Assembly (NCBI GenBank): GCA_000512085.1
Contig: ASPP01006696.1
Span: 1 to 33,732 of the forward strand
Direction: 5' to 3'
Source: Reticulomyxa filosa
Lineage: Eukaryota > Foraminifera > Reticulomyxidae
Length of the DNA: 33,732 nucleotides
Part shown: positions 1 through 10,698 of the stretch, piece after piece
Position numbering within the stretch: the stretch's first letter is position 1
Layout of the letters: each line of letters begins with the position of its first letter
Program-made: the position numbers and the translations under genes
Notes under the pieces: model-generated
Database searches by the model: none
What the model was told of the DNA's origin: nothing
What the model saw: the letters and a program-made list of their open reading frames with translations, nothing else

Positions 1-31
1 AAAATTGAACAAGACAAAAAAAAAAAAACAA

Positions 32-2483
32 ATGGCAATAAACGGTGAGTTTGTATGTTGTGTTGCACATTACACAGGCACAAATTTTCATTTCATTCCA
101 TGGCTGGCCTGAAAATGTTCAATCTTTGCCAAAATCTCTCTTGCGTCAAAAAAACCAAAGTAAAGAGATACACACAACAACAAAAAAAAAGGAGGGAGGG
201 GAGTTTGAATAATTAATCCAAAAGTTGCGTGCTGTTGTACGTGTTACCAAAGGAGACCATTGACGGTAGCAAATATTGATTCCAAGATCATCGAAGTGAG
301 CGAAGACTTGTTGAAATTAAGCTCTTCTGATTTGAAAGAGATACCACAAAAATATCCGCGTATGTTTAATTCAACAGAAGCTACGTTTTGATTTGTGCAT
401 GTTGGATTGCTGTTTTTTTTTTTTTTCATTTGTTTGTTGAATTCGTTTTTTTTAATTATATACTCCCCCTTCCTTAGCCCTCTTCTTCTTGCATACAAAA
501 GAACTATATATATGATGTAAATATTATATAATATGTGTATATATACATGTATATACACATATACATAGGCTTGTTTATTTATTTTATTTAAATAGCACTA
601 TGCATACATGATCTCATGGGTTGTACTGTGTGTTTCGATTGTGAGAGAATAGGGTTAACACTTATGTTGATCAAACCGGAACGCAGACAAGTGATTATTG
701 TCGGAACAAAATCTGTTGTCAAAATGGTTAGTGGTCTGATTGAAAGCATTTTTCAAAAACGAAGAGAGCTCATGGAAATAGAACGAAAAGTCCGCGAAAA
801 AGAAGAAGAAGTCGAAGTATGACAAAAAAAAAAAAGAAAAACATTAAACAAAACAATACATGAAAACATACACATACAAAAAAAAAACCCCAACACTATT
901 GATATGTTATAACACATGCACACGACATTTTAAAAAAAAACAACATACTTTATAAAACAAGAGTGGAAGGGTTGGGAGCAGCAAATATGCGTTTTTGCGA
1001 GGGAGGGGTTAAAAAAACAAAACAAAGAAATTATTGAAGGTATTCGATTTGCTTCAACTTCCTTTTTAAAAAAAAAAATTGAAATGAGACGAAGAAGACA
1101 AAAGGAAGCGAAGTGTTGAAATAAAAAGAAACTTGCAAAAAACTAACAATAAGAAAAACAATGAGGATTGAAAAGAATAACAAAAATGACTGTTGTCATT
1201 GTATAGAAACAAAAAGAAGAAGAAGCAAAGGCAGCAAAAGACTCGTTTCGCATTCACCCATTTTTGACAGGATACGTGTATGGAAAAGACCGGAAACGTC
1301 TGGAACATTTGGATGGCTTGTACCGAGTGGATGTGAAAGATGGCCTGTGTGAAATAACGGGGAAAACACCTGAAGCAGTAAACCGAGCAATGGAAGAATT
1401 GCAAGTGGCTGCCAAAAAAGTATTGCTGCATACCTCTCAGGTCGGAAGCATATTTGGCCACGAGGCCAAGCGCATTTTGTTCTTGCGTGAACATTGCAAA
1501 GGAGTTCGGATCATATCATTGGAGAAATTTCCCAGACAATTTGAATTGTTGAAAGAGGGAGTAATCAAAAGACTCAGACCCAAACATAACCGCTCCAAAA
1601 AAAACAACCACGAGAACAGACAAGAAGAGGAAATTGAAGTGCCGGAAGAGATTGAAAATGCCGAACCCGATTCCTTGTTTACGGAAGATGATATCATCAA
1701 TTTATGCGGTGATGACGAATCTCCGGAGGATGCTTTGATTCTGATTGGCCGTAAAACGTCAGTTGAAGCGTGCATTGTCATGATTGAACTGACGTTGCAA
1801 CACTTGCAACAAGCACGTGCTCGTCGACAAAAATTGTATGAATTGAGAGACAAAATTAAAGAACTGAAAGGCTTGCCAGTTCGAACTCCAAACAAAAATA
1901 TCAGAGCGGCCCAAGAGGAGGCAGAAAACGGACAACGAGGACGCAGAAAAGGCCAAAGAAAAGACACTGCTGCATCTCGCAGAGGAGCTAAAAAACACCC
2001 ACCACAAGAAGAATACCCAGAGGTGGAACCGGAAGAACAAGAGGAGCAAGAACAACCCCAATCACAAAAGCATAAACGAAGATTAAAAAAAAATAAGCAG
2101 AAACAAAAGCAAAAACAAGCTGAAACAAGAGGACAAGAAGAGGAAACAGAAGCACCTCAACAAGAAGATGTGCCACCCTCGAAACCAACAAAGCAAAAAA
2201 AAAAAAGAACAAAAAGAAAACAGAAATAGTGACGTCTGAAGATGCCGCAGAAAATAATGAGGAAACATTGGAACATGAGCCCACTCCACCTGCACCAGAA
2301 ATAACTGATGCTGGTGAAGAAGAACACGGCGAGACTGAACAAACGGAGCAAGTAGACGAAGAGCAGCCTGCACAACAACCTGTCACGGACAACCAAGCTT
2401 CAAAAAAAAAAAGAAAAGAAGAAAAGGTGCTAACAAACAGGTCGCCGTGGAAGAAAACTAATCAAAAAAGGATACGTTCATGA
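32..2483 (+). CDS. FMR1/FXR-like KH-domain RNA-binding protein (5' end may lie outside the window)
   Basis: Likely an mRNA-binding translational or mRNP regulator of the FMR1/FXR family. Exons by phase: 32-52 (donor GTATGT), 225-359, 596-816 (donor GTATGA), 1207-2483; about 551 aa. Residues 1-20 (motif INGEF, then LRAVVRVTK) recall the FMRP Tudor start. Residues 40-126 resemble the KH0 part, ending in a charged helix. KH1 lies near 135-199 and KH2 near 202-235. A helix after a variable loop (302-330, LILIGRKTSVEAC) matches the split end of FMRP KH2. The tail is rich in K, Q and E and looks disordered. Both GxxG loops are degenerate (GKDR, GHEA). Two one-base corrections are needed: about 249-251, where AAA should probably be AAAA, and the A12 run at 2195-2206; without the second, the protein stops at 2229. 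The frame is open upstream of 32 to the window edge, so the start is uncertain. An alternative donor GTGAGT at 45 fits phase but gives an odd cysteine-rich stretch. Confidence 0.75.
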
Positions 2484-3487
2484 ATTTCCATTTCTTAATT
2501 CCCTTTACTCGGCTTCTCTTTCTGTTGGCCTTGTTGTTTTTTTTTTGCTTTGTTTGTTTTGCACCATTAAAACCATAACGTAATGACAGGCTTTTTAATT
2601 TTTAACAAACGATGCTTGTGAACGAAACTGATGAGACAATAAACTTTTTGCAACTTTTTTTTTTTAACAGCTGTTTTGTTTTTCTGTTTTCTCCACCCCT
2701 TTGTAACACTGGATGCTCACATCCCGTTTTTATTATTGCTTCGTTTTATGATATTTTCAAAAATTTGTTGTGTGATTTTTTTGTTTCTTGATTCAAAAGA
2801 ACGAGAATCGCCGCTTTTTGTCTTGCTCTCTTTGTCTTCAATTTTTTTTTATCTTCCCATAGGAGTTTTGCAAATTCTTGTTGTGTGTTTTGTTGGTGCC
2901 AAATTATTGATGTTATTGCTCTTTTTTTTACTTTATTTGGTCATTGGAAAGAGAAGACTAAATTCAGAAATTTTAAAAACGTTCCAATATTTTTCCGATT
3001 TTGAAATCCGGCAGGATGAAACACAAGGTCGATAACAAGTACATCAACGAGATCATTTGTTGCAAATTTTTTTAATTGAAACTATTCTTATTTTGTTTGA
3101 TCTAAATTTTTGTGGGGACAACCTTTCTGCAATAGGAAAGTGTAATAAGAAAGATTTCTCTTTAAGAGGTTTCAATAAAAACAACTTAAATTAACAAAAA
3201 GAAGTGCAAAAAAATGAGCAAGATCGAAACAGGAAGCAACTGACAAGTTTGTTCCGTATTGCTACCTTCTTTGAAAAGTCTAACGTAAGAATTTTTTAGT
3301 AAAAAAGACCTTTTATTTTAGTGTAGCTGAACGTTGAAAGCAAATGTGTATACAATAATCTCAAACAACCAGAGACGATACGGAAAAAAAAATCGCAACA
3401 AAACTATGTGTCATCGTTCAACCAAGGGTAGGGAAGGATTAAAAAAAAAAAAATTTGACAATGGAGCCAACACTTTGTTTGATTTTG
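2484..3487. other. Intergenic, no gene seen
   Basis: AT-rich sequence between the convergent stops of the FMR1-like and RCHY1-like genes. It contains AATAAA near 2637, a plausible polyadenylation signal for the left gene. A T-rich hydrophobic open frame at 2676-3035 has no domain and is treated as chance. Confidence 0.6.
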
Positions 3488-4646
3488 TTATTGCGTGGCA
3501 TCAGCATTGGCGTTTTGATTGGTAGTATGATTATTATTGTTTTGGTGATTATTATTATTATTATTATTATTATTGTTATTATTGTTATTATTGTTGTTAT
3601 TATTGGCGGTAGCAACATTAGTATTTTGGGCATTATTTAAAGGTAAAGCTTGCCAAAGAGTCCTACAGTAGGGACACCTGTTATTTGTCTCACCATATTT
3701 TTTTAAGCATTCAATGTGCATGGGATGAGAGCATGGATTCCAAAAAGTGACCGGCTTCAAGCTGTTGTGCAAATATTCATGGCAAATGGGACAATCCGAT
3801 TTCAGCACTCTTTCGACACATTTGTGTCGACGATGCCACGTCTATAAAAAAAAACAAACGTAAACAAATCCCAAAAAAAAAAAAAAAAAACAAACAAAAA
3901 AAAACTTTATGTAAGCAGGCATCACAAGTTGGACAATGGATAAAATCTTCCATTTTTCCAATTCGACACAGATGGCATTTATCGCAATGGAAAATGTCTT
4001 TGTCTTCACTGTTGTCCCACAGATGGCACACATCACAATAATATTTTCCCATGCAACGTTTGCACTCAGGATTGGCACAATACTGAGCACAGTCTTGAAT
4101 CATTTGACAAAACATGCATTTCATGATTTTCGTGTTGTAGCGATTCATCTTGTGGCCTTGCATGTCATCATCCGCATCTTCAATTTCGTCATGACAGTGT
4201 CGACAAACATACCACCTTTGACAACAATCCGCCAACACAAAGCAGTTTTTTGGGTAGTGTTTACATCCAAAAATTTTTTGAGGAGGCGGAGGACTTTTGC
4301 TCTTCGATCTTGCTGCGTGTATATCTTTGTATTGGCACTTCTTTTCCGTTGTTGTATGCTCATTACTGCTGTTTCGTTCATATGGCAATAGCAAGTAATG
4401 GTTTTGTCTTACCCGCTCGTTGTGATTACTTTCCTCGTCTTCGTCTGCATCGGCGTTCTCATCGTGAACTTCTTCATCGTAAAAGTCGTCTTCTCCAGTG
4501 TGTGTGTCTTTATGGTCATTATCTGAATCGTCAAGTCCTCCACTTTGATGATGTTGATGTTGATGTTGCTGCTCTTCTTCTTCTTCTTCTTCTTCTACTT
4601 CTTCTTGGTCTTCGTGGTCTTGCTGTTGATCCCCTTTTTCGTTCAC
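3488..4646 (-). CDS. RCHY1: CHY zinc finger / RING ubiquitin ligase (RCHY1/Pirh2 type)
   Basis: An E3 ubiquitin ligase of the Pirh2 family by domain order. Exon 1 is 4646-3906 and exon 2 is 3841-3488. The 64-base intron starts GTTTTTTTTT and ends TATAG, with phase 0 on both sides; the product is 364 aa. Residues 1-125 are acidic and rich in E, D, Q and H. The CHY zinc finger starts at 128 (GCKHYPKNC) and runs through paired Cys/His sites to about 205. The CTCHY segment covers about 205-255 and includes the RHKC at the exon junction. A RING-H2 finger follows at 264-305: CPIC, CSHPMHIEC, CPYC, so all eight ligands are present. An asparagine run of about 20 residues lies near the C-terminus. Human RCHY1 is about 260 aa, so the acidic head and poly-Asn tail are extensions. 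Family members ubiquitinate nuclear and stress-related substrates; the target here is unknown. Confidence 0.9.
3547..3603. repeat. TTA/AAT trinucleotide microsatellite
   Basis: A TTA-type repeat interrupted by TTG. On the minus strand it reads as AAT/AAC codons and encodes the poly-asparagine run of the RCHY1-like protein. A smaller AAT run (about 6563-6590) encodes the Asn linker of the SAM-SPRY protein. Confidence 0.9.
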
Positions 4647-5456
4647 CTTTGTCGTATTTTGAAACCCCCGACATTGTATATGTTAACAAAAAAAAAACTT
4701 GCCGATTTTTTTTTTTTTAGAAATAAAGGGGCTAAAAAATTCTGTCAATAAAGGAGGAAAAAAGATAGACCTACCCAGTAGCTGACTAGTGTTTGCTTTT
4801 CAAATGCTGATTTTGGACTGCTGCATCGTGGGGAGGGTGACAATTGGAAGGAAGAAAACTCTAATTTTGGAGAATTGGACGAGGGTACTTGTGTCATTTT
4901 TTTAACAAAAATTTACGGTACAACGAAGGGGATCCAAATAAACAACTTTTCTTCATCCTTCAATCCTGCAAAAACAGAAGGAGTCTGAATCAGATGTAAA
5001 AAGCGATTATTAAACTGTTGCAATAGCCAATTTTTTCTCTTTAGTTTGTTATTGACGTTACGATTTCACAATCAAATTGTAAACTAAATAGACTAAAGCT
5101 CAATGAAATAAAACATGAATATTTTGAAATGTCACTGTGTCAAAAACTCTTCCGAATATTAATTTCCCTAGATAATAATTCGTAATTATTTATAGTACGT
5201 GTAGTTCGTTGAATTATGTACATTATTTTAGTGCTACTCGCAAACAAGTACAAAAGAGGTAAAGCCAAATGCTACGACAGTCAAGTCTAAAGAGGTTACT
5301 ATGACACACATGCACAAACAGTAACATATTGGTAGCACTCTATCAAATGGAAAGCAACATCATATTCAACATCTGCGTCCGGCTTGAAGTTACGGGTTTT
5401 TTGGAGGGACGTGAATAATTTAAAAGATTGAACAAGGGGGAAAAACTAAGAGCCCC
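4647..5456. other. Divergent intergenic region
   Basis: About 0.8 kb between the starts of the RCHY1-like gene (leftward) and the SAM-SPRY gene (rightward), so it should hold both promoters. I see no coding exon, RNA gene or repeat that I can support. Confidence 0.5.
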
Positions 5457-7490
5457 ATGGCAGCCACCACTGAGAATGTAGCCCAAGATTCAGCAAAAGA
5501 GGGGTTATCTGTCTCACAATGGCTGAAATCCGAGCAATTGGACTGTTTAATACCAAAGTTTGAAAGCTATCCAGTAAAACTCTCGTTTGAAGACTTTGCC
5601 GACTTTACGGAAGAAGACGTGCGGTAAGTTTAAAAACAAAATGATAATGAGGAAATCAGTGAACAAGACAACAAACAAGGAAGGCACCCTTTGCAAAAAA
5701 AAAAAAAAAAAAGTGATTTGTGCAAAGAGCTTGGGTTGCAAGCAGGAGAACGTGTACGTTTACTGAAGGCAGTAAAAAAACTACCGAATTCAAGATGTTT
5801 GCAATCGACACGGGTAGTGCACGTATTTTTGGGTCCAGAAGAGAGACAAATTATGGAAAAACTACACACGACACACGACCAAGCAGTTTCTTCCATTCAA
5901 ATTCTTGAAGCACGAATGCAATGTAATAGCTTGTTTTAAGCAAAAGCAGCCATATTTATCATATGCATATACATGTATATGTGTATATGTGTATACACAT
6001 AACAAAGTGTTGGAATTGAGTGCGAAGAAATGTGATGTGCAAATCCGTATGACATTTGACCAATTGTCGAAATCTTTATTTGCATTCCATCAAAAGCTGC
6101 TGCAAGATGTTGACACTACTAAAAAAACAAAATCGACTCCAATTGAAGATTTGATTGAAAAACACAAAAGTTTTTTTTTTTTTTTTTAAGAAATTCCCCC
6201 CCCCCTCTTTCTCCAAAAAAAGGGGGGAGGGCAAACAAATTAATAATAATAATAAAAATCCAAACACCAAACACCAAACACACACACAAAAAGAGGACTT
6301 GACACAATTAAGCAAAGCCAAAGAAGAGTTCAAAAACATAGTGTCCAATTCAAATATTAACAGCGTCACGCGGACACAGAAGCTGGAAGAACTGCAAAAG
6401 AATCTGCCCAAGTACGATCACGTGATTACCATTCCGGCACTTTGCGCACAAAGTAACGACAGATCCAAAAAAAAAATGGACAAACAAATGGCAGTGAATG
6501 ACGGCAACAAACGACAAGAAATTAAAATGAACATTGACAAAAGTGAAAAGGATGATGATGACAATAATAATAATAATAATAATAATAACAATGATAATGA
6601 GACAATGGTAATTGGAAATGGAGAAGAGAAAGAAGAAAAAATAGAAACTGACAAAAACAAGGACAGAAACAAAGACAAAGAAGAAGAGAAATATGAAAAG
6701 GAACAAAGATCCGACGAGTGCATTGACGAACAAGCGAAGAAGCCATTGATTGGTGTTGTGTTTGACAAAACTCATTGGAACGAAAGTTTGAAGGAACATT
6801 TGCAGATTTCGGCTACCAACTCCTATCGCATACTGACATTCGGGCCACGCTTCCCGGAAAGTGAAGTGGTTTTATCACATAACAACACCATCGCTATGAG
6901 GCGGTTGGATATTAAAAATGGTCATTGCTATGTCATCGCCGAAGACAACCCCGTTTATCAAGGCGCCCATTGTTGGAGAATTCGAGTTTTGTTTTATCTT
7001 TTCGCTTTATTACACATATATATATATGTATACATATACGTGTATATACATATAGACACACAATCCAATGACTGGATTAGGATGGGTCATGTGGGGCATA
7101 TGTCAAGCCAATCGTCGATATAAGAGCTACTCTTGTCGAGATCCTTGCGTTTGGGGGATGGCTCCGATGAACTATTATTACGGGAGCAAGGAATTAATTT
7201 ATGATAAAACCATTAAAAATGACCACTTCAAACAGAAGGATATTTGTGTAGATATGCATTTGGACTTAAGCTCGGGCCAATTAAGATTTGTCATTGTTGA
7301 TTTTGACAAGTCCAATCATCCCGAAGTAGTCTTAAGAGGGATCCCCCGGAACAATACCAATGGCTGGGTTCCACATTTCAACATTCACACCAGTGGCCTC
7401 TGGATCAGGGTCGCCAAAATTCCTCCACGCTGGTATGGCCGGGGATTGAAAAGAATACCAGAGTTTGTGGAAAACTTAAACAGCTCTTGA
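5457..7490 (+). CDS. SAM and SPRY domain protein
   Basis: Probably an adaptor protein: SAM domains self-associate or bind RNA, and SPRY domains bind peptides. There are five exons with matching phases: 5457-5623 (donor GTAAGT), 5714-5922, 6008-6169, 6294-6985, 7056-7490, giving 554 aa without correction. The start ATG has the context CCCCATGG. SAM covers residues 18-80 (VSQWLKSEQL, then DLCKELGL after the first intron, ending RLLKAVKKL). The middle is a charged, partly helical linker with an Asp/Asn run. The SPRY region starts near 327 (PLIGVVFDKTHWN), includes HCWRIR directly before the last intron and GWVMWGICQ after it, and ends with a GLWIRVAKIP strand. The last intron is only 70 bases and is mostly a TATG/CATA tract. 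The substrate is unknown; the SAM call is firmer than SPRY. Confidence 0.8.
7005..7055. repeat. Alternating purine-pyrimidine tract filling an intron
   Basis: A run of TATA/TATG/CATA units makes up most of the intron 6986-7055 of the SAM-SPRY gene and reaches its acceptor (CATATAG). The tract contains self-complementary stretches such as GTATAC and TATATA. Confidence 0.7.
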
Positions 7491-8018
7491 ATTTCTCACT
7501 TTCTCTACATATTCAATTTACTTAATTTTTTGATCAAACTATTCTCTATCATCCATTAAATTACTACAATTAAAATTATCGAAATTTTGTCAATTTAATA
7601 AAACCATTGATTTGCAATGCCTTATTTTGATAAATTTTTTTTCTTCACAAAATGCAATTTTTTTCAGGCTAAAACTAATGTGCTCTCACAAAATATAAAA
7701 AACGTTTTTTTTTGTGTAAAAATTTATAAAGAATAAGAAAAACATGCCGCAAATCCAAAAATAACAAGATTTTATAAAAAATGTAAATTTATCATAAATT
7801 TATTAAAATTATAATACACATGCCGACAATAGCTGTTAAGTTAACGATGTCTAACACTATACAGAAGAAAGTCGACTACTTTATCATACTTCTTGCACAT
7901 AATTCTATGAGGAATACATAAGGAAATAATTGTGCAAAAAAAAAATAAAATTCTTTTGGATTTTGTCCCCCCTTTGGGAATGAAAATAATTGATTATTAA
8001 AAAATAAGATTAAAATAA
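7491..8018. other. Intergenic, no gene seen
   Basis: Very AT-rich sequence between two genes on the same strand. AATAAA-like words near 7594-7600 could serve as the poly(A) signal of the SAM-SPRY gene. Confidence 0.5.
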
Positions 8019-10698
8019 ATGCTTCGAGATAAACAAATAAGACGGTCTGGAAGGAACCAAAAAATTGTGCCAGGAGGCTCGAGAACGCTTCAATGGGGGC
8101 GTTATGTGACCTGGCTGGTAGTTGGAGCATTTGTGGTTTGGCTATTGTTTGTTGGATACTTTGCAATTGAAATGGGATTATTTTCCAATGACCCGATTTT
8201 CGACCACACAAAAAGGAGAGCATCGGACCACATGGGAAATGTGGTACCAAAAAATAACAAAGCCAGAGTAATTTAATGCACTCCCCAAAAACAGACGACT
8301 ATTCTTATTTTGAGCAATACTGTTAAACACATTAATAGCTATTCATATGCCACATGTAACTGGTGCGCACACACGCATACAAAAAATAAAATAAAAACAA
8401 TTAAAAAAAAAAAAAAAAATAAAAACATGGCACAATATTGATGAACATTAGCAAACGCTTCAGAAAGAAGAGCAAACATTTTTTAAGCCAATAGCGTTGG
8501 CCGAGTTTCCATACCGCCAATCATTGGAATCGCACAAACTGGTCTTTGAAAATTTTTGGAACGCCGAATGGAAGCCCGAGTTTGAACAAGAAATAGTCGA
8601 GCAATTGCAACAGCAGTCACAAAGTAAACAGTTTCAATCCACTGTCACAAATGATTTGTCGTATCTATTCTTTGCAAATTAAAAAAAAAATAAAACATTG
8701 AATACATATATAAATATATATACATATACATACACATAAATATTTATGTATGTATATATGCATATGAATAGACAATAAGAAAAGACAAAAGAAATATGAG
8801 TGCCTGTATTATTGCGAGAACGTCCACGAACGCGAGTGCGTGTTGCGACACATAGAATATTGGCGAAAGGGTAACGAGCGCGTGGACGAGTTGTACGAGA
8901 AGCTAGAGAGCGACCCGGAGAGGTACTATGAATGGGTCGGGTCGCAGCCTAATCTGCAGCGAATGGGCAAGGAGCGGTTGGCAAGCACATATCCGTATGC
9001 AAACAGTCAGGGTTATCTCACGTTCAAAAATGACTGCGGCGGGTTCAACAACATCCGACAAGCCTTTGAATTCTTTATCACCGTTGCTTGGCTAACACAA
9101 AGGACTTTGGTGTTTCCAGTCACTGAAGTTGAATTCTTTTTTCAATTCGCGATTGCTTTTTTTTTTTTTAACTTTGTTTCATTTTGCTGCACCCAAGGGG
9201 GAATCTCAAAAAAAAAAAAAAAAAAAGGGATGGTATCTCATAGACTGGGGACCAATGAAAAGAGCAGTTCCGGAAAACACGGCGGGCGTGTCGAATTATT
9301 GGACGTTCTTTGATGTGCATGACATGAGCAAAACGATCGCCGTAATGAATCTGACGACGTTTTTGGGATTGGAATGGGACAACTTGCATATCGACGAAGC
9401 GCAAGTGTTTGAAAAACAAGAGGATCCCAATGGGGTCGTCCGAGAGTCGGAGAAGTGGAATTGGGACACTCGCCAGCGATTCAAGAAGTGGCTGAATCAA
9501 GTCTCAGTTCAAAACGGATTTGCGCTGTCTTGGGGACCTTCGCATAATGTCCTCATGTGGCCCAACAAACAAAGTGTGTTGCAAAGTAGTCTGTCTCGGT
9601 TTAGTCAACCCGAATTACAAATTAAAGACGCACGAAACAACTCGGTCGATTTAGATCGCTACATTGGTTCACGAGATCAAATGTTAACTTTGATACCAAA
9701 AAAAATAAAAAATAAAAAAAATCCAGTGTTTTATTTGTCCTCTTGTTATTCATCATTTTATCCACTATTTTTGAATAAGAACAATCACAATAATTAATAA
9801 AAATAAAAGTGAATACATTGGAAAAGAAAAATATCACGAAAAAACGCACTTGCACTTTCCATCGTGTTATGAAGACGACATGGGCCATTGGCGCTACTTG
9901 TGTCAAGTGGCGACTACTACGGCTTTTGCGGATTTTGAAAATGAAAAGAAATTCAAACGGCTCATTCGCGACCATGTCCATTTGGTGCCGGAAGCCTTTG
10001 AAATTGCGTCGTATGTGATTGCGGAACTAGGCCTCTTTCAGTACGCCAGCGCACATATTCGAAGAAATGACTTCCAGTTCAAAGGCTCTTGGGTCAATGC
10101 ACAAGACTCCTTCGACAACATGCAAGAGTATTGGGACAATGCACAACCCATCTACGTTGCCTCTGATGCCCCCTCCACTTTTTTTAAGAGTGTATGTTAT
10201 CTCTTATTTACATATTTATGTATGTGTACGTATACATAATACTGGTAAAGAATTGAAGTTACAATCTTGTATTCTCTTTTGTTTGAAAAGATAAAAACCA
10301 AAGGGCCGATTTATCGGTGGCAAGACTTTTTTGGGGATGATTTTGAACCTGATTTCGAGGATGTCAACGGAGAACCTATCAAAGAATTTCAAAAGTATGT
10401 CAAATCAAAACAGGCTAAACAGAAGGGAATAATCAGGGAAAAGTATCCAAATCTACTTGTTCCTAGAAAATTAGTTGGAGTCATTGAAATGATCATATGC
10501 GCTGGGGGTCATGTTTTTTTTGGCACTACTGCCTCCACTTATTCCGCTTATATACAGAGATTAAGAGGTTACATTGACGCCCCTGACAAACACGTCTTGT
10601 ATCACAACCAAAAGGGGCCGGAACACTGGGGATACCATCCCACTGAATATATGAGAGAGTTTGAGGATATGTGGGAAGACATCAAAGATTATTGCTAA
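8019..10698 (+). CDS. GDP-fucose protein O-fucosyltransferase-like type II membrane protein
   Basis: A predicted Golgi/ER glycosyltransferase of the O-FucT superfamily, which transfers fucose from GDP-fucose to protein or glycan. Six exons: 8019-8267, 8488-8623, 8772-9127, 9228-9682, 9810-10191, 10291-10698; they sum to 661 codons without correction. The junction at 8623/8772 is the least certain; 8792 is an alternative acceptor. A short basic cytoplasmic head precedes one membrane segment at residues 29-51. Family motifs: [12 protein letters not shown] near 213, followed by [11 protein letters not shown] (nucleotide-sugar binding region); IRRNDF near 482, equivalent to the H/R-R-x-D loop; and [18 protein letters not shown] near 604, equivalent to the conserved S/T-S loop close to the C-terminus. 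The arginines and aspartate usually needed are present, so it may be active. The acceptor (TSR, EGF, or plant-like glycan) cannot be read from sequence. Confidence 0.82.
8701..8767. repeat. Alternating TATA/CATA tract in intron 2 of the O-FucT-like gene
   Basis: An imperfect inverted tract of ATAC/ATAT units centred on AAATATTT near 8740, close to the acceptor GAATAG at 8771. It is similar to tracts in several other introns of the window. Confidence 0.65.

Noticed and set aside
45-224. Intron 45-224 with donor GTGAGT in the FMR1-like gene
   Set aside because: Phases agree, but the following text is a run of cysteines; donor GTATGT at 53 plus one added A gives a Tudor-like sequence instead. 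Kept only as an alternative.
1437-1967. 176-codon frame antisense to the FMR1-like gene
   Set aside because: It mirrors the KH-coding exon; composition is Ser/Phe/Leu-rich as expected from the complement of a Lys/Glu-rich gene.
2676-3035. 119-codon hydrophobic frame, membrane-protein-like
   Set aside because: It is T-rich DNA read as Phe/Leu; no domain, no splice context, and it lies in the 3' flank of two convergent genes.
6350-6799. 149-codon frame antisense to the SAM-SPRY gene
   Set aside because: Poly-Ile and poly-Phe arise from the complement of the Asn/Lys-rich linker.
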